DNA of 64,000 bases from Metaphire vulgaris (lineage: Eukaryota > Annelida > Clitellata > Crassiclitellata > Megascolecidae): contig CM030834.1 in assembly GCA_018105865.1 (NCBI GenBank), positions 9,514,273 through 9,578,272 of the forward strand, read 5' to 3'. A program made the position numbers and the translations under genes. Below the pieces are notes generated by a model. It worked only from the letters and a program-made list of their open reading frames with translations. It ran no database searches and was not told the DNA's origin. Shown in pieces: positions 63,841 through 64,000 of this stretch. Position 1 is the first letter of the stretch; every line of letters begins with the position of its first letter.

Positions 63841-64000
63841 GTTGACCGTCTTACGGGTTTTATACCCTTTGGTCAACCCATTTCTCAAACGAATTATATA
63901 TTTTTTACATATTATGATGTTCTTTTTGTAACATAGTAAGAAATGATTTAATTTTGTATGTTTAACCTGTATAATCTTGAGAAATAAAAATTGATTGATT

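Overview
The window is AT-rich, intron-rich animal DNA dominated by interspersed repeats. The coil 1b of its intermediate filament (IF) protein is in the long form (about 42 residues more than vertebrate cytoplasmic IFs). Together with a lamin-like tail domain, this points to an invertebrate, most likely a lophotrochozoan such as a mollusc, annelid or brachiopod. I cannot name the species.

Layout. 1-8306: no convincing gene apart from one possible signal-peptide exon near 5759; it holds a 1-kb hAT-type element (2781-3821), microsatellites and transposon ends. 8307-25150 (minus strand): a cytoplasmic IF gene whose 11 coding exons I rebuilt from splice sites, reading phase and family motifs. 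It can end in two ways: a lamin-tail-domain C-terminus (exons 8-11) or a short Gly/Ser-rich tail ending Cys-Cys-Phe-Val, made when the exon 7 splice donor is read through. 25151-41000: long non-coding stretch with hAT-type miniature elements, a piggyBac-like MITE, LINE debris and simple repeats. About 41135-45081 (plus): a small 4-exon gene of the DUF2475 (FAM166/CIMIP2) ciliary microtubule-inner-protein type, with a dead LINE in its last intron. 47403-47705 (minus): the likely 3' end of an unrecognised gene, with a CpG-rich segment near 48.5 kb. 53.49-57.24 kb: a nest of transposons. 58136-63675 (minus): the C-terminal three exons of a hydroxylysine kinase (HYKK/AGPHD1) gene that runs off the right edge.

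The genes are unrelated in function (cytoskeleton, cilium, lysine catabolism) and show no operon-like organisation. The repeats are the most distinctive feature: at least 15 hAT-type elements have recognisable 8-bp target duplications, and a 20-base internal motif recurs across families with different ends. Two conserved genes each show a one-base inconsistency (IF exon 3; the junction between HYKK exons). That could mean real gene damage or residual indel errors in the assembly.
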